In this document: piece after piece, positions 42,132 through 51,203 of the stretch
Layout: each line of letters starts with the position of its first letter
Position numbering within the stretch: the first letter of the stretch is position 1
NCBI RefSeq assembly: GCF_040546765.1
Contig: NZ_JBEPOK010000001.1
Coordinates: 124,001 to 188,000, forward strand
DNA from: Arthrobacter sp. OAP107
GTDB lineage: Bacteria; Actinomycetota; Actinomycetes; Actinomycetales; Micrococcaceae
Length of the DNA: 64,000 bases
Direction of reading: 5' to 3'
Made by a program: the position numbers and the translations under genes
The notes under the pieces: model-generated
Database searches by the model: none
Told to the model about the DNA's origin: nothing
The model's input: the letters and a program-made list of their open reading frames with translations, nothing else

Positions 42132-42542
42132 TTATGACCGCTGGCCGGGCTCGCCGCCGTCGTCCGCGGTCCGCTCCGGGGCCGGGCCCGGCTCCGGAGC
42201 GGGTTCGGTGATTATTTCCACGCCTGCGGCGGGATGTTCCGTTTCCGGGACTGATTCGACGACACCGCGGCGGGCGCGGCGGACGCTGGCCCGGTCCAGG
42301 ATTAGGGCGGCAATTGCGCCGAGAATCACACCGGCCGCGGCGCAAGGCACCATGAAGAAGCCGTACACGGTCCCGCGGTCGTAACTGGCGTCGCCGGGCA
42401 GGGCGTACGCAATGACCGCCGCCGCGGCAAAGCCCACCAGCCCGCCCAGGACCAGGAAGGGGACATACTTGGGGGCGCGCCGGACGGTGATTTCGCGCCG
42501 TTCAGGAACCCCGCGTTCGGGGGTGGGCTGGTCGGAAGACAT
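42132..42542 (-). CDS. Conserved small membrane protein next to purF
   Basis: A 136-residue protein with two membrane segments (VPFLVLGGLVGFAAAAVIAYA and GFFMVPCAAAGVILGAIAAL) between a basic N-terminus and an acidic Pro-rich tail. It lies 47 bases upstream of purF on the same strand. I do not recognise a function. Confidence 0.7.
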   Translation of the reverse strand: MSSDQPTPERGVPERREITVRRAPKYVPFLVLGGLVGFAAAAVIAYALPGDASYDRGTVYGFFMVPCAAAGVILGAIAALILDRASVRRARRGVVESVPETEHPAAGVEIITEPAPEPGPAPERTADDGGEPGQRS

Positions 42543-42601
42543 GCCATCTAGCCTACTGTCATCCCGGCCGCCGGCCGGCCTCGGTACACTCGGCCCCGTG
42601 T

Positions 42602-43456
42602 TCAGGCCTGCGCCCCCTGTACCAGCCGCTGCCGCTGTTCGCCCAGGAGCTCCCCGCCGGACAGCCGCATGAGGTCCCCGGCCTGCAGGTACGGGAAGCG
42701 GCCGGACAGCGCCACGCCCTCCGGGGTGCCGGTGGTGATGAGGTCCCCCGGTTCCAGCACCAGGTACTGCGAGAGCCGGCGGACCAGTTCGGCCGGTCCA
42801 AAGACCATGTCCGCGGTCGTGCTGTCCTGCCGGACCTCGTCATTGACCCAGGAAGCGAGGCGGATATCGTTGGCCTGCACCGCCGTCGAGGGCACCAGCC
42901 AGGGCCCCACCGGGTTGAAGGTGGGGCAGGACTTGCCGAGCGACCACTGCGGTCCGGAGTGCTCCAGCTGGTACTCGCGCTCGGAGACGTCGTTGGACAG
43001 GACGTAGCCCGCGATGCAGTCCGCCGCTTCGGCGTCGGAGGCCAGGTAGCTGGCGCGCCGGCCGATCACCACGCCCAGCTCCACCTCCCAGTCCACCCGC
43101 TGCGCCCCGGGCGGGATGACGACATCGTCGTCGGGGCCGACCACGGTGTTGGGGTGCTTGAAGAAGATGATGGGACGCTCGGGCACGGGCAGGCCGGATT
43201 CTGCGGCGTGCGCGGCGTAGTTAAGCCCCACTCCGATCACGGCGCCGGGCCTGGCGATCGGGGCACCGATCCTCTTGCCGTCGACCGTCACACGGGGGAG
43301 GCCGCTCAGGTCCAGGTCCTCCAGTTGGCCGGACCAGGCCTGCAGGAAGGTCCCGTCAATGTCCCGGGTGACCGGCCGCAGGTCGTAGGCCTGGCCGTCG
43401 TCGTCGATGACCACCGGGACCTCGTTGCCCGCCGGGCCAATGCGCATCAGCCGCAT
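42602..43456 (-). CDS. Fumarylacetoacetate hydrolase family protein
   Basis: A 284-residue FAH-superfamily enzyme. After an N-terminal lobe, the catalytic fold shows VIGVGLNYAAHAAESGLPVP, IFFKHPNTVVGPDDDVVIPP, and the metal-binding WEVELGVVIGR; LEPGDLITTGTPEGVALS closes the active site. Family members hydrolyse or decarboxylate 2-oxo acids with a divalent metal. It starts at ATG 43456 behind AAAGGAG and lies 11 bases after uraH in the uraD-uraH operon, which hints at a ureide- or oxo-acid-related substrate. The exact reaction is unassigned. Confidence 0.88.
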   Translation of the reverse strand: MRLMRIGPAGNEVPVVIDDDGQAYDLRPVTRDIDGTFLQAWSGQLEDLDLSGLPRVTVDGKRIGAPIARPGAVIGVGLNYAAHAAESGLPVPERPIIFFKHPNTVVGPDDDVVIPPGAQRVDWEVELGVVIGRRASYLASDAEAADCIAGYVLSNDVSEREYQLEHSGPQWSLGKSCPTFNPVGPWLVPSTAVQANDIRLASWVNDEVRQDSTTADMVFGPAELVRRLSQYLVLEPGDLITTGTPEGVALSGRFPYLQAGDLMRLSGGELLGEQRQRLVQGAQA

Positions 43457-43467
43457 TTTGTCTCCTT

Positions 43468-43806
43468 TCAGCTGCCGCGGTAGGTGGAGTAGGCGAACGG
43501 GCTCAGCAGCAGCGGCACGTGGTAGTGCTCGGTGCCGGTGACCTCGAAGACCAGGTCCACCTCCGGGAAGAACGTTGTGCCGCCCTGCCGGGCGTAGTAG
43601 TCGCCGACGGCGAAATTGAGCCGGTAGTTCCCGGGGGCCAGGACCTCCGGTCCCAGGTCCTTCGCGCGGCCGTCGGCATCGGTGGTGCCGCTGCCCAGCT
43701 CTGTCCAGCTGCCGCCGTCGTTCGCGTAAAGCACGACGGCGATGCCCGCCGCCGGGCGTCCGGCGCCGGTGTCCAGGACGTGGGTTGTCACGTGGGAGAC
43801 GCTCAT
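43468..43806 (-). CDS. uraH: 5-hydroxyisourate hydrolase
   Basis: A 112-residue transthyretin-like enzyme that hydrolyses 5-hydroxyisourate, the product of urate oxidation, to OHCU. The signature N-terminus SHVTTHVLDTGAGRPAAGI and the C-terminal tetrapeptide YRGS, diagnostic for the hydrolase against transthyretin, are both present, as is the active-site EHYHVPLLLSPFAYSTY stretch. The start overlaps the uraD stop (ATGA). No uricase gene is in the window. Confidence 0.95.
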   Translation of the reverse strand: MSVSHVTTHVLDTGAGRPAAGIAVVLYANDGGSWTELGSGTTDADGRAKDLGPEVLAPGNYRLNFAVGDYYARQGGTTFFPEVDLVFEVTGTEHYHVPLLLSPFAYSTYRGS

Positions 43807-44300
43807 TCGCTGATCACTCCCTCCAGGCGGAGCAGTGCGATTTCCCGCAGCTGCTGCGCGACGATGGCGTCTTCCTGCGCCGGGGTGTTGGCCAGGCGCT
43901 CGTTCAGCGCTGCCAGGATTTCGGGCGCGGTGCGGCCGGCGGCGCGGATCAGGAACACCCGGCCGAACTTTTCCTCGTAGGCGCGGTTGCCGCGGGCCAG
44001 GGCGTCCGCCACTTCGGTGTCAGCGGGGTCAACGCCTGCCTGTTCGGACCGGGACATGGCGGCCTCGGTGGTCTTTGCGGCGGGGCGTTCGCCGATCCTC
44101 GGGTGGTGCGCCATGGCGCCTTCCACCTCCTCCGGGGTGAACGGGGCGGCGGCGGCGCGGGCTCCGTCAAGGAGCTCCTGGCGGGAGGCGAACGGGCGCG
44201 CAGCGGCGATCTGGTCCACCCAGCGCGGGACGTCGATGCAGGGACGCAGGACAGCGTCGGCGGCGTCCCTGTCCGCGGCATTGAATTCGGCAAGCTTCAC
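43803..44300 (-). CDS. uraD: 2-oxo-4-hydroxy-4-carboxy-5-ureidoimidazoline decarboxylase
   Basis: A 165-residue OHCU decarboxylase yielding S-allantoin in urate breakdown. The catalytic His sits in AMAHHPRIGERPA, followed by the conserved NRAYEEKFGRVFLIRAAGRT. I start at GTG 44300, seven bases after GAGGA; a longer reading to 44411 adds a non-conserved, His/Ser-rich segment. It is first in the operon uraD-uraH-FAH. Uricase is expected elsewhere. Confidence 0.93.
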   Translation of the reverse strand: MKLAEFNAADRDAADAVLRPCIDVPRWVDQIAAARPFASRQELLDGARAAAAPFTPEEVEGAMAHHPRIGERPAAKTTEAAMSRSEQAGVDPADTEVADALARGNRAYEEKFGRVFLIRAAGRTAPEILAALNERLANTPAQEDAIVAQQLREIALLRLEGVISE

Positions 44301-44713
44301 GTTGTGATCCTCAGGCAAATGCTGGCATCCATGGTGACGGCTATGCGGAGGGCCGGATACTCTCCCGGCGATCGCCACCCCCTGGCTCGGAAGTGTCGAG
44401 TTCCGCATCATGGAACTGTTATTTCAGCATACGTAATAGTGAAGCGGAGCGGGTCCGTCGGTGTCAAGAGACTACAGCAGGAGTCGGGCTGGGCCGGTGG
44501 CAACGCTTCCTCACTTTTCGTCGGGTCGCGCGCAACGCTTCCTCGCTCGGTGCGGAAGGGTTTGGTTTTCTCTGCAGGATCCGAGGAAGGGTTGGGGGAG
44601 GTATGGGGTGGTGGGGCCCTCCGGGGTCCAAGAATTGTCGAAGTTCTGAGAAGTACGCTGTCCATGCCGTGGCTATCCGCTGCGGCACCGCTCCGGCCGG
44701 AAGATAATCGGGT
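44301..44713. other. Intergenic region between uraD and the two-component system
   Basis: A 413-base gap between divergent genes with no convincing coding sequence. It holds an A+T-richer patch near 44405-44440, the direct repeats noted separately, and a purine-rich run (GGGTTGGGGGAGGTATGGGG, about 44592-44611) before the response regulator. Confidence 0.5.
44501..44544 (+). repeat. Direct repeat of a 12-mer, three helical turns apart
   Basis: CAACGCTTCCTC occurs at 44501-44512 and 44533-44544, start to start 32 bp apart, about 180 bases before the response regulator gene. The phasing would suit a regulator that binds tandem half-sites, as OmpR-type proteins do. Confidence 0.5.
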
Positions 44714-45397
44714 ATGCAGATCCTGGTGGTTGAAGACGACGAATCCGTGGCCGCCGGCGTGCTGGAGGGCCTGACCAGGGCCGGCTTCCAGGCCCGGCAT
44801 GTCGCCGACGGGGCGGGAGCGCTCGCCGAGATCCGGTCCTCCAGCCCTGACTTCGTGCTCCTTGACCTGGGGCTGCCGGACATGGACGGCACGGACGTCT
44901 GCCGCTCCATCCGCTCGCTGACCATGACGCCCATCATCGTCGTCAGTGCCCGCGATGAGGAGATCGACCGGGTGCTGGCCCTGGAGTTGGGCGCGGACGA
45001 TTACCTGGTGAAGCCGTTCGGCATGCGCGAACTCATCGCCCGGATCCGGGCCGTGGCCCGGCGCACGGCCGAGCCCCAGTCCGGGACAGCCACACCGGCC
45101 GACGGCACCCGCGTAATCGGCACGCTGAGCATCGACCAGCGCTCGCGCCGGGTCCTGGTGGGCGGCAGTGAAATCCACCTCACCGCCAAGGAGTTCGAGC
45201 TCCTCTATTACCTGGCAGAGGACCCCGGTGCCGTGTGCCAGCGCAGCGACATCCTCCGCGCCGTGTGGGACGGCACCTGGTACGGAACCACCAAGACCCT
45301 GGACGCGCACGTGGCTGCAATCCGGAAAAAGCTCGGCGACCCCCGCTGGATCGAGGCGGTGCGCGGCGTCGGATTCAGGCTGGACGTGCCCGGGTGA
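44714..45397 (+). CDS. OmpR/PhoB-family response regulator
   Basis: A 227-residue regulator. The receiver domain (1-about 118) has the acidic pair Asp8/Asp9, the phosphoacceptor Asp51 in LLDLGLPDMDG, and the conserved Lys in YLVKPFGMREL. The winged-helix DNA-binding domain follows (about 130-227; LTAKEFELLYYLAEDPGAVC, TKTLDAHVAAIRKKL). The stop overlaps the histidine kinase start (GTGA), so the two genes are coupled. Direct repeats upstream could be its own binding sites. The signal is unknown. Confidence 0.95.
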   Translation: MQILVVEDDESVAAGVLEGLTRAGFQARHVADGAGALAEIRSSSPDFVLLDLGLPDMDGTDVCRSIRSLTMTPIIVVSARDEEIDRVLALELGADDYLVKPFGMRELIARIRAVARRTAEPQSGTATPADGTRVIGTLSIDQRSRRVLVGGSEIHLTAKEFELLYYLAEDPGAVCQRSDILRAVWDGTWYGTTKTLDAHVAAIRKKLGDPRWIEAVRGVGFRLDVPG

Positions 45398-46869
45398 GGT
45401 GGCGGCTGATTGGCGCGTTTATGGCCATCACGCTCCTGGTGGTGCTGGTGCAGGACATTCCCCTGGGCAGCTACCTCGTCCGGGTCGAACGTGACCGCCT
45501 GGCCACCTCGCTGGAACGCGATGCCTTCCTGCTCAGCGGGCGGGCCCGGCAGCTGCTGGAGACGGGCGGTCCGGCACCCGAGACGGTGGCCGCGGCCGTC
45601 CGCGATTACGGCCGTGCCAGCGGTGCCCGCGTAGTGGTGGTGGACCGCGCCGGCACAGCGGTGGCAACATCCGACGACGACCAGTCGGCTACCGGGGCCT
45701 CATACCTTTCGCGCCCCGAGATTTCCGCCGCGCTCGCCGGCCAGATCACCTCGGGCCAACGCCACTCGGACACCCTGGGGTTCGACCTGGTGTACGTCAC
45801 GGTTCCCGTGCTTAGCGGCGAAAACATCACCGGGGCGGTGCGTCTGACCTACCCGGCTTCGGTGGTGGACGACCGCGTCTCCGGACAGCTCAGGGTCATG
45901 TGGGCGGTGGCGGGCACCACCGTGCTGCTCGCCGGGCTGCTTGCCTACGTGATGGCCGGCGCCGTGACCAGGCGCATCAAGCGCCTGCAGAAGGCCACGG
46001 AGCTGCTGGCGGAAGGCAACCTGGCCACCCGCACCGAGGAGGAGCAGGGCCCGCCGGAGCTGCGCACCCTGGCCCGGTCCTTCAACCAGATGGCCGACCG
46101 GCTCGAGCACCTGCTGCAGCAGCAGCGCGGATTTGCCAGCGACGCGTCCCACCAGCTGCGCACCCCGCTGACGGGACTGCGGCTGCGGCTGGAGAACGCT
46201 GTGGACGCCGTCGGCAACGATCCCGAGGGCGCGCGCGTCATGGTGGCCGACTCGCTGGAGGAGACATACCGGCTGCAGCGGATCATTGACGGCCTGCTCC
46301 TGCTGAGCCGGGCGGACAGCCGCCAGGTGGACCGGAAGGACGTGGACCTCAGCGAGATCGCCAGGAACCGCGTGGAACAGTGGGAGGCGCTGGCCGAGGA
46401 AAGCGGGGTGCGGACGGTGCTGGACGCGGTTCCGGAGGCCAGGGTAACGGCCATGCCCGGCGCGGCGGAACAGATCATCGACAACCTCATCGACAACGCC
46501 CTGGCCGTGGCCCCCCAGGACTCGGAGATCCGCCTCGTGGTCCGGCCGGACGGCGCCTCGGGAGGCTATGAGCTACACGTGCTCGACGACGGTCCAGGGC
46601 TTTCCGCGGAGGACCGGCACCGGGCCTTCAACCGCTTTTGGCGCGGCCAGTCAACGTCCGAGGGCAGCGGCCTGGGCCTGGCCATCGTCAAGCAGCTCGC
46701 CGAGGCCAGCGGCGCGGCGGCGTCCCTCGAGGCCAGGACCGGAGGCCCGGGCCTGGACGCCCGAGTCACCTTCAAGGCGGCCCCCGCCCCTGAGCGGAAT
46801 TTCGACCACCGCCGGAATCCAACCATTCCCCAGAAGTCGACCACCGCGCGGACAGCAGATGCACCGTAG
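45394..46869 (+). CDS. Sensor histidine kinase
   Basis: A 491-residue membrane kinase, partner of the preceding regulator. It starts at GTG 45394 (RWRLIGAFMAITLLVVLV), overlapping the regulator stop. Two membrane spans (about 5-22 and 170-190) frame an extracellular domain of about 145 residues; then come a HAMP domain (AVTRRIKRLQKATELLAEGN), the H box with His253 in SDASHQLRTPLTGL, N box LIDNLIDNALAV, G1 VLDDGPGLS and G2 GSGLGLAIVKQLAE. A 30-residue basic tail follows the ATPase domain. The ligand of the sensor domain is unknown. Confidence 0.94.
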   Translation: MRWRLIGAFMAITLLVVLVQDIPLGSYLVRVERDRLATSLERDAFLLSGRARQLLETGGPAPETVAAAVRDYGRASGARVVVVDRAGTAVATSDDDQSATGASYLSRPEISAALAGQITSGQRHSDTLGFDLVYVTVPVLSGENITGAVRLTYPASVVDDRVSGQLRVMWAVAGTTVLLAGLLAYVMAGAVTRRIKRLQKATELLAEGNLATRTEEEQGPPELRTLARSFNQMADRLEHLLQQQRGFASDASHQLRTPLTGLRLRLENAVDAVGNDPEGARVMVADSLEETYRLQRIIDGLLLLSRADSRQVDRKDVDLSEIARNRVEQWEALAEESGVRTVLDAVPEARVTAMPGAAEQIIDNLIDNALAVAPQDSEIRLVVRPDGASGGYELHVLDDGPGLSAEDRHRAFNRFWRGQSTSEGSGLGLAIVKQLAEASGAAASLEARTGGPGLDARVTFKAAPAPERNFDHRRNPTIPQKSTTARTADAP

Positions 46870-46893
46870 CGGGTTTCACCATAGTCTGGCCCA

Positions 46894-47478
46894 GTGGAAA
46901 CAGGCACCGTGAAATCCGGCGAACAGGTTGACAGGCAAGCACGCATTCTCGAGGCGGCGCTGGACCTGCTGTCACGCCACGGCATCTCGGGTGTGAACAT
47001 GCGCGCCGTGGCCCGCGAAGCCGGGGTCGCTCTCGGGCTCGTCAACTACTACTACGAAGACAAGTCAAGCCTGATCCGTGCGGCACTGCACCGGATTGAC
47101 GAGCGCGACCTTGAGCTGGTGGCGCCCGACCCGGCATCCTCCCCGGACGAACAGCTGCAGAAAGCCCTCCGGCGCGTTGCGGACCCGGAACTGCTGACCA
47201 CGCAGTACCTGTCCCTGCGCCTCCACCTGTGGGCGCTCGCGCAGGCCCACGAAGACTTTGCGCTGATCAATGCCGCGGCATTCGACCGGTATCTCGACGG
47301 GCTCGCGGCTTTGATCGGGAATGCGAAACCCGAGCTTTCCGCCGCTGAATGCAAGGAGCGGGCCGCCGACATCGTCGTCGTGCAGAACGGCATGTGGCTC
47401 ACGGCCCTCCTTGGCGTCGACGAGGCATCCATCCAGCGGAGCCTCGCCCGCACGGAGCAGATCGCCTTCGCCGCGTAG
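46894..47478 (+). CDS. TetR-family regulator, probable repressor of the choline operon (BetI-like)
   Basis: A 194-residue TetR-type regulator. The N-terminal helix-turn-helix reads SRHGISGVNMRAVAREAGVA, then LGLVNYYYEDKSSLIRAAL, close to BetI. A ligand domain of about 135 residues follows. It starts at GTG 46894; GTG 46909 is an alternative. It lies directly before betA, and the 332-base gap between them holds two palindromes of the form TGAAC-N4-GTTCA over a promoter. BetI of proteobacteria represses choline oxidation genes and is relieved by choline; the same is inferred here. Confidence 0.82.
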   Translation: METGTVKSGEQVDRQARILEAALDLLSRHGISGVNMRAVAREAGVALGLVNYYYEDKSSLIRAALHRIDERDLELVAPDPASSPDEQLQKALRRVADPELLTTQYLSLRLHLWALAQAHEDFALINAAAFDRYLDGLAALIGNAKPELSAAECKERAADIVVVQNGMWLTALLGVDEASIQRSLARTEQIAFAA

Positions 47479-47559
47479 CGGTTACAAGGCCCAGCGGCCA
47501 CAAGTCCTAGGTAAAACACGGCCTTCCCCGGCCTGGGCAGACCTGTGCCGAAAAAATCT

Positions 47560-47573
47560 TGAACATCGGTTCA
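47560..47573. promoter_or_regulatory. TetR/BetI-type operator 1
   Basis: TGAAC-ATCG-GTTCA, a perfect inverted repeat with a 4-base centre, just upstream of the betA promoter and 23 bp before operator 2. Confidence 0.7.
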
Positions 47574-47582
47574 GTTTTAACC

Positions 47583-47598
47583 TTGAACGCTTGTTCAA
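47583..47598. promoter_or_regulatory. TetR/BetI-type operator 2
   Basis: TTGAAC-GCTT-GTTCAA, a perfect inverted repeat. Its left arm is the -35 hexamer of the betA promoter, so repressor binding would exclude polymerase. Confidence 0.78.
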
Positions 47599-47611
47599 TC
47601 TGGACTAATCT
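47583..47611 (+). promoter_or_regulatory. Promoter of betA
   Basis: TTGAAC (47583-47588), a 17-bp spacer, then TAATCT (47606-47611). The optimal spacing and overlap with operator 2 support this as the regulated promoter. It leaves a leader of about 190 bases. Confidence 0.65.
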
Positions 47612-47810
47612 ACTTGAGTATGATCTACACCACACAAACGGGGTCCCGCGGAAATAACGGCGTTTCATCGGCGGCTTCCGGACTGCGGCTCAGGGAAAAC
47701 ACCATCAGCCGCACTCCCTGACCATCTCGTCAAACCCCCACCGCCAGCGTCCGGACGAAGGACAATCCGCTCCCGGCAGGTGACCTGCACCAGGTAGAAG
47801 GAGATTTTGC

Positions 47811-49526
47811 ATGACACAGACCAATTACGACTACGTCATCGTGGGTGGCGGAAGCGCGGGCTCCGTTCTCGCCAACCGCCTGAGCGACGGAGGCCAGAGC
47901 AGCGTCCTGGTCCTGGAGGCCGGGCGGAGCGATTACCCCTGGGACCTCTTCATCCAGATGCCCGCGGCGCTGACCTTCCCCAGCGGCAATCCGTTCTATG
48001 ACTGGCGCTACGAGTCCGATCCCGAGCCCTACATGGGCGGCCGCCGCGTGGCTCACGCCCGGGGCAAGGTCCTCGGAGGTTCGAGCTCCATCAACGGCAT
48101 GATCTTCCAGCGCGGCAACCCGCTCGACTACGAGCGCTGGGGCGCCGACGCCGGCATGGAAACGTGGGACTTCGCGCACTGCCTCCCGTACTTCAACCGG
48201 ATGGAAAACGCGCTGGCCGCCGACCCCGATGATGAACTGCGCGGACACTCCGGCCCGCTGGTGCTGGAGCGCGGCCCGGCCACCAACCCGCTGTTCCAGG
48301 CCTTCTTCGCCGCCGCCCAGGAAGCCGGCTACCCCCTGACCGACGACGTCAACGGCTACCGGCAGGAGGGCTTCGCCGCATTCGACCGCAACGTCCACAA
48401 GGGGCAGCGGCTCTCCGCCTCCCGCGCCTACCTGCGGCCCGAATTCGGCCGGAAGAACCTGACCGTCCTGACCCGGGCCCTCGTCACCAAGGTCAACTTC
48501 AAGGGCAACGTGGCCACCGGCGTCACGTACCGCCGCAACGGCAAGACCCACCAGGTAAGCGCGGGTGAAGTGATCCTGGCCGGCGGCGCCATCAACACCC
48601 CGCAGCTGCTGCAGCTCTCCGGCGTGGGCAACGCAGCCCACCTGAACTCGCTGGGCATCAACTCCGTGGTGAACCTGCCCGGCGTCGGCGAAAACCTCCA
48701 GGACCACCTCGAGGTCTACATCCAGCACGCCTGCACCCAGCCGGTCTCCATGCAGCCGGCCCTGGACCTGTGGCGCTACCCGCTGATCGGGCTGCAGTGG
48801 ATGCTGGGACGGAAGGGCCCCGCAGCCACCAACCACTTCGAGGGCGGCGGTTTCGTCCGCTCCAACGAGGACGTGGACTACCCCAACCTGATGTTCCACT
48901 TCCTCCCGGTGGCCGTCCGCTACGACGGCCAGAAGGCTGATGCCAAGCACGGCTACCAGGTGCACATCGGGCCCATGTACTCCGACGCCCGCGGCAGCCT
49001 GAAGATCAAGTCCACCGATCCCACGGTGCATCCGTCCATGCTGTTCAACTACCTCTCGACCGACCAGGACCGCCGCGAATGGGTCGAGGCGATCCACGTC
49101 GCCCGCGACATCCTCGGCCAGTCCGCCATGGGGCCCTTCAATGGCGGCGAGCTTTCCCCCGGCCGCGCCGTGCAGACCGACGCGGAGATCCTCGACTGGG
49201 TGGCCCGCGACGCCGAGACGGCACTGCACCCCTCCTGCACCGCGAAGATGGGCCCGGACTCCGATCCCATGGCCGTGGTGAACCCGCTGGACATGACCGT
49301 GCACGGCACCAGCGGCCTCCGCGTGGTGGACGCCTCGGCCATGCCGTACGTCACGAACGGCAACATCTACGCCCCGGTGATGATGCTTGCCGAAAAGGCC
49401 GCCGACCTGATCGCCGGCAAGGCCCCGCTCGCGCCCCAGCACACCGAGTTCTACCGGCACGGGGTGAGCCCGCTGGAACGCGGCGGATCCGCGCCGGCAG
49501 CAGCCGCCGTGGCAGCGAAAGGCTAA
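47811..49526 (+). CDS. betA: Choline dehydrogenase (GMC oxidoreductase)
   Basis: A 571-residue FAD-dependent GMC oxidoreductase. The N-terminal ADP-binding motif is [20 protein letters not shown], followed by GMC signature 1 ([20 protein letters not shown]) and signature 2 ([15 protein letters not shown]). The C-terminal active-site segment [18 protein letters not shown] and the final [20 protein letters not shown] are typical of BetA. It oxidises choline to betaine aldehyde. A betaine aldehyde dehydrogenase gene starts 4 bases after its stop. The start follows AAGGAGA. A palindrome-bearing promoter sits about 200 bases upstream. Confidence 0.93.
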   Translation: MTQTNYDYVIVGGGSAGSVLANRLSDGGQSSVLVLEAGRSDYPWDLFIQMPAALTFPSGNPFYDWRYESDPEPYMGGRRVAHARGKVLGGSSSINGMIFQRGNPLDYERWGADAGMETWDFAHCLPYFNRMENALAADPDDELRGHSGPLVLERGPATNPLFQAFFAAAQEAGYPLTDDVNGYRQEGFAAFDRNVHKGQRLSASRAYLRPEFGRKNLTVLTRALVTKVNFKGNVATGVTYRRNGKTHQVSAGEVILAGGAINTPQLLQLSGVGNAAHLNSLGINSVVNLPGVGENLQDHLEVYIQHACTQPVSMQPALDLWRYPLIGLQWMLGRKGPAATNHFEGGGFVRSNEDVDYPNLMFHFLPVAVRYDGQKADAKHGYQVHIGPMYSDARGSLKIKSTDPTVHPSMLFNYLSTDQDRREWVEAIHVARDILGQSAMGPFNGGELSPGRAVQTDAEILDWVARDAETALHPSCTAKMGPDSDPMAVVNPLDMTVHGTSGLRVVDASAMPYVTNGNIYAPVMMLAEKAADLIAGKAPLAPQHTEFYRHGVSPLERGGSAPAAAAVAAKG

Positions 49527-49530
49527 GGGC

Positions 49531-51039
49531 ATGAGCGTGACAACCGAAACCAAGCTTGAGCTCGCCCGCGGCCTCTATATCGACGGCGGTTGGCAGCAGC
49601 CGTCCGACGGCGCAACTACCGTTGTGCGCTGCCCGGCGGACGGGCGCGAGGTGGCTGTGGTCGCCAAGTCGACGGCCGAGGACGCGGAGCGGGCGATCGC
49701 CAGTGCGCGGGCCGCGTTCGACGACGGCCCGTGGCGGCGGCTGACGGACATCGAGCGCGGTGCCGTCATGCTCCGTGTCGCGGACCTGCTGGAGCGGGAC
49801 AAGGCCGCCTATGCGCGGGCCGAGGCGCTGGACACGGGCAAGCGGCTCGTGGAGGCGGAGTACGACATGGACGACATCGCCGCGTGCTTCCGGTACTACG
49901 GCAAGGTCGCCGGGCTTGACGCCGGCCGGGTCGTCGACACCGGCCGGGCGGACGCGATCAGCCGTGTGGTGTACGAACCGCTCGGAGTCTGCACGCTGAT
50001 TGCGCCGTGGAACTATCCGCTGCTGCAGGCGGCATGGAAGGTAGCCCCGGCCTTGGTCGCGGGGAACTCCTTCGTGCTGAAGCCCAGCGAGCTCACGCCG
50101 TCGACCTCGATCCTGCTCATGGAGACCCTCGCCGAAGCCGGCGTCCCCGCCGGCGTCGCGAACCTGGTCACCGGGTCCGGGTCGAAGGTGGGCGGACCGC
50201 TCAGCTCCGACCCGCGCGTCGACCTCGTCTCCCTGACCGGAAGCCTGGCCACGGGTCAGACAATCATGGCCGCAGCGGCCGAGACCGTGAAGCGCGTGGC
50301 CTTCGAACTCGGCGGGAAGAACCCCAACGTCGTCTTCGCGGACGCGGACTGGGACGCCGCCGTCGACAACGCCCTGACCGCGGTGTTCCTGCACTCCGGG
50401 CAGGTCTGCTCGGCAGGGGCACGGCTCGTCGTCGAGGAGACCATCGCCGAACGCTTTGTGGCCGAGGTGGTCCGGCGGGCGAAGAAGATCCGGATGGGCG
50501 GGCCCTTCGATTCCGACGCCGAGACCGGGCCGCTGATCTCCGCCAAGCACCGCGATCAGGTCCATGCTTACGTCCAGGCCGGCATCGCCGAGGGGGCGGA
50601 GCTGCTGTGCGGCGGCTACATCCCCGAAGACGGGCCGCTCGCCGCCGGGTACTTTTACCCGCCCACGGTGCTCGGCAACTGCCGGTCCGGGATGAGCGTG
50701 CTGCGGGAGGAATCGTTCGGCCCTGTGCTGACGGTCGAGACGTTCCGGACCGAGGCCGAGGCCGTCGCGATCGCGAACGACACCGAGTACGGCCTGGCCG
50801 GCGCGGTGTGGACCTCGGACGCCTCCAAGGCCCAGCGGGTCGCGGGCGCCCTGCGGCACGGCACGGTGTGGATCAACGACTACCACCCGTACGTGCCGCA
50901 GGCGGAATGGGGCGGTTTCGGCAAGTCCGGGATCGGCCGTGAACTCGGCCAGGCAGGCCTGGCCGAGTACCGCGAAGCCAAGCACATCTGGCAGAACATT
51001 GCCCCGGCCCCGAGCGGCTGGTTCGGCGCAGCCGGCTAG
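49531..51039 (+). CDS. betB: Betaine aldehyde dehydrogenase (aldehyde dehydrogenase family)
   Basis: A 502-residue NAD(P)-dependent aldehyde dehydrogenase. The general base Glu259 is in AFELGGKNPNVVF and the catalytic Cys293 in LHSGQVCSAGARL. The Rossmann domain (PWNYPLLQAAWKVAPALVAG) and the closing WGGFGKSGIGRELGQAGLAE are standard for betaine aldehyde dehydrogenases. Co-transcription with betA, 4 bases upstream, makes betaine aldehyde the probable substrate, giving glycine betaine. Confidence 0.92.
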   Translation: MSVTTETKLELARGLYIDGGWQQPSDGATTVVRCPADGREVAVVAKSTAEDAERAIASARAAFDDGPWRRLTDIERGAVMLRVADLLERDKAAYARAEALDTGKRLVEAEYDMDDIAACFRYYGKVAGLDAGRVVDTGRADAISRVVYEPLGVCTLIAPWNYPLLQAAWKVAPALVAGNSFVLKPSELTPSTSILLMETLAEAGVPAGVANLVTGSGSKVGGPLSSDPRVDLVSLTGSLATGQTIMAAAAETVKRVAFELGGKNPNVVFADADWDAAVDNALTAVFLHSGQVCSAGARLVVEETIAERFVAEVVRRAKKIRMGGPFDSDAETGPLISAKHRDQVHAYVQAGIAEGAELLCGGYIPEDGPLAAGYFYPPTVLGNCRSGMSVLREESFGPVLTVETFRTEAEAVAIANDTEYGLAGAVWTSDASKAQRVAGALRHGTVWINDYHPYVPQAEWGGFGKSGIGRELGQAGLAEYREAKHIWQNIAPAPSGWFGAAG

Positions 51040-51203
51040 GCATCAACTTTGGGGGAGACGGCCGGGCGCTGCAGCGCGGTGCCCGGCCGTCGATACACCT
51101 GCGTGAATCCACCTGCGTGTGACTTCATGTGCGTGTAGTGTTACCCGCGTCCAAAGGCGGCCGCGGGTCATCACCATCGTGCTTTTCTTACTTAGGAGTT
51201 CAG

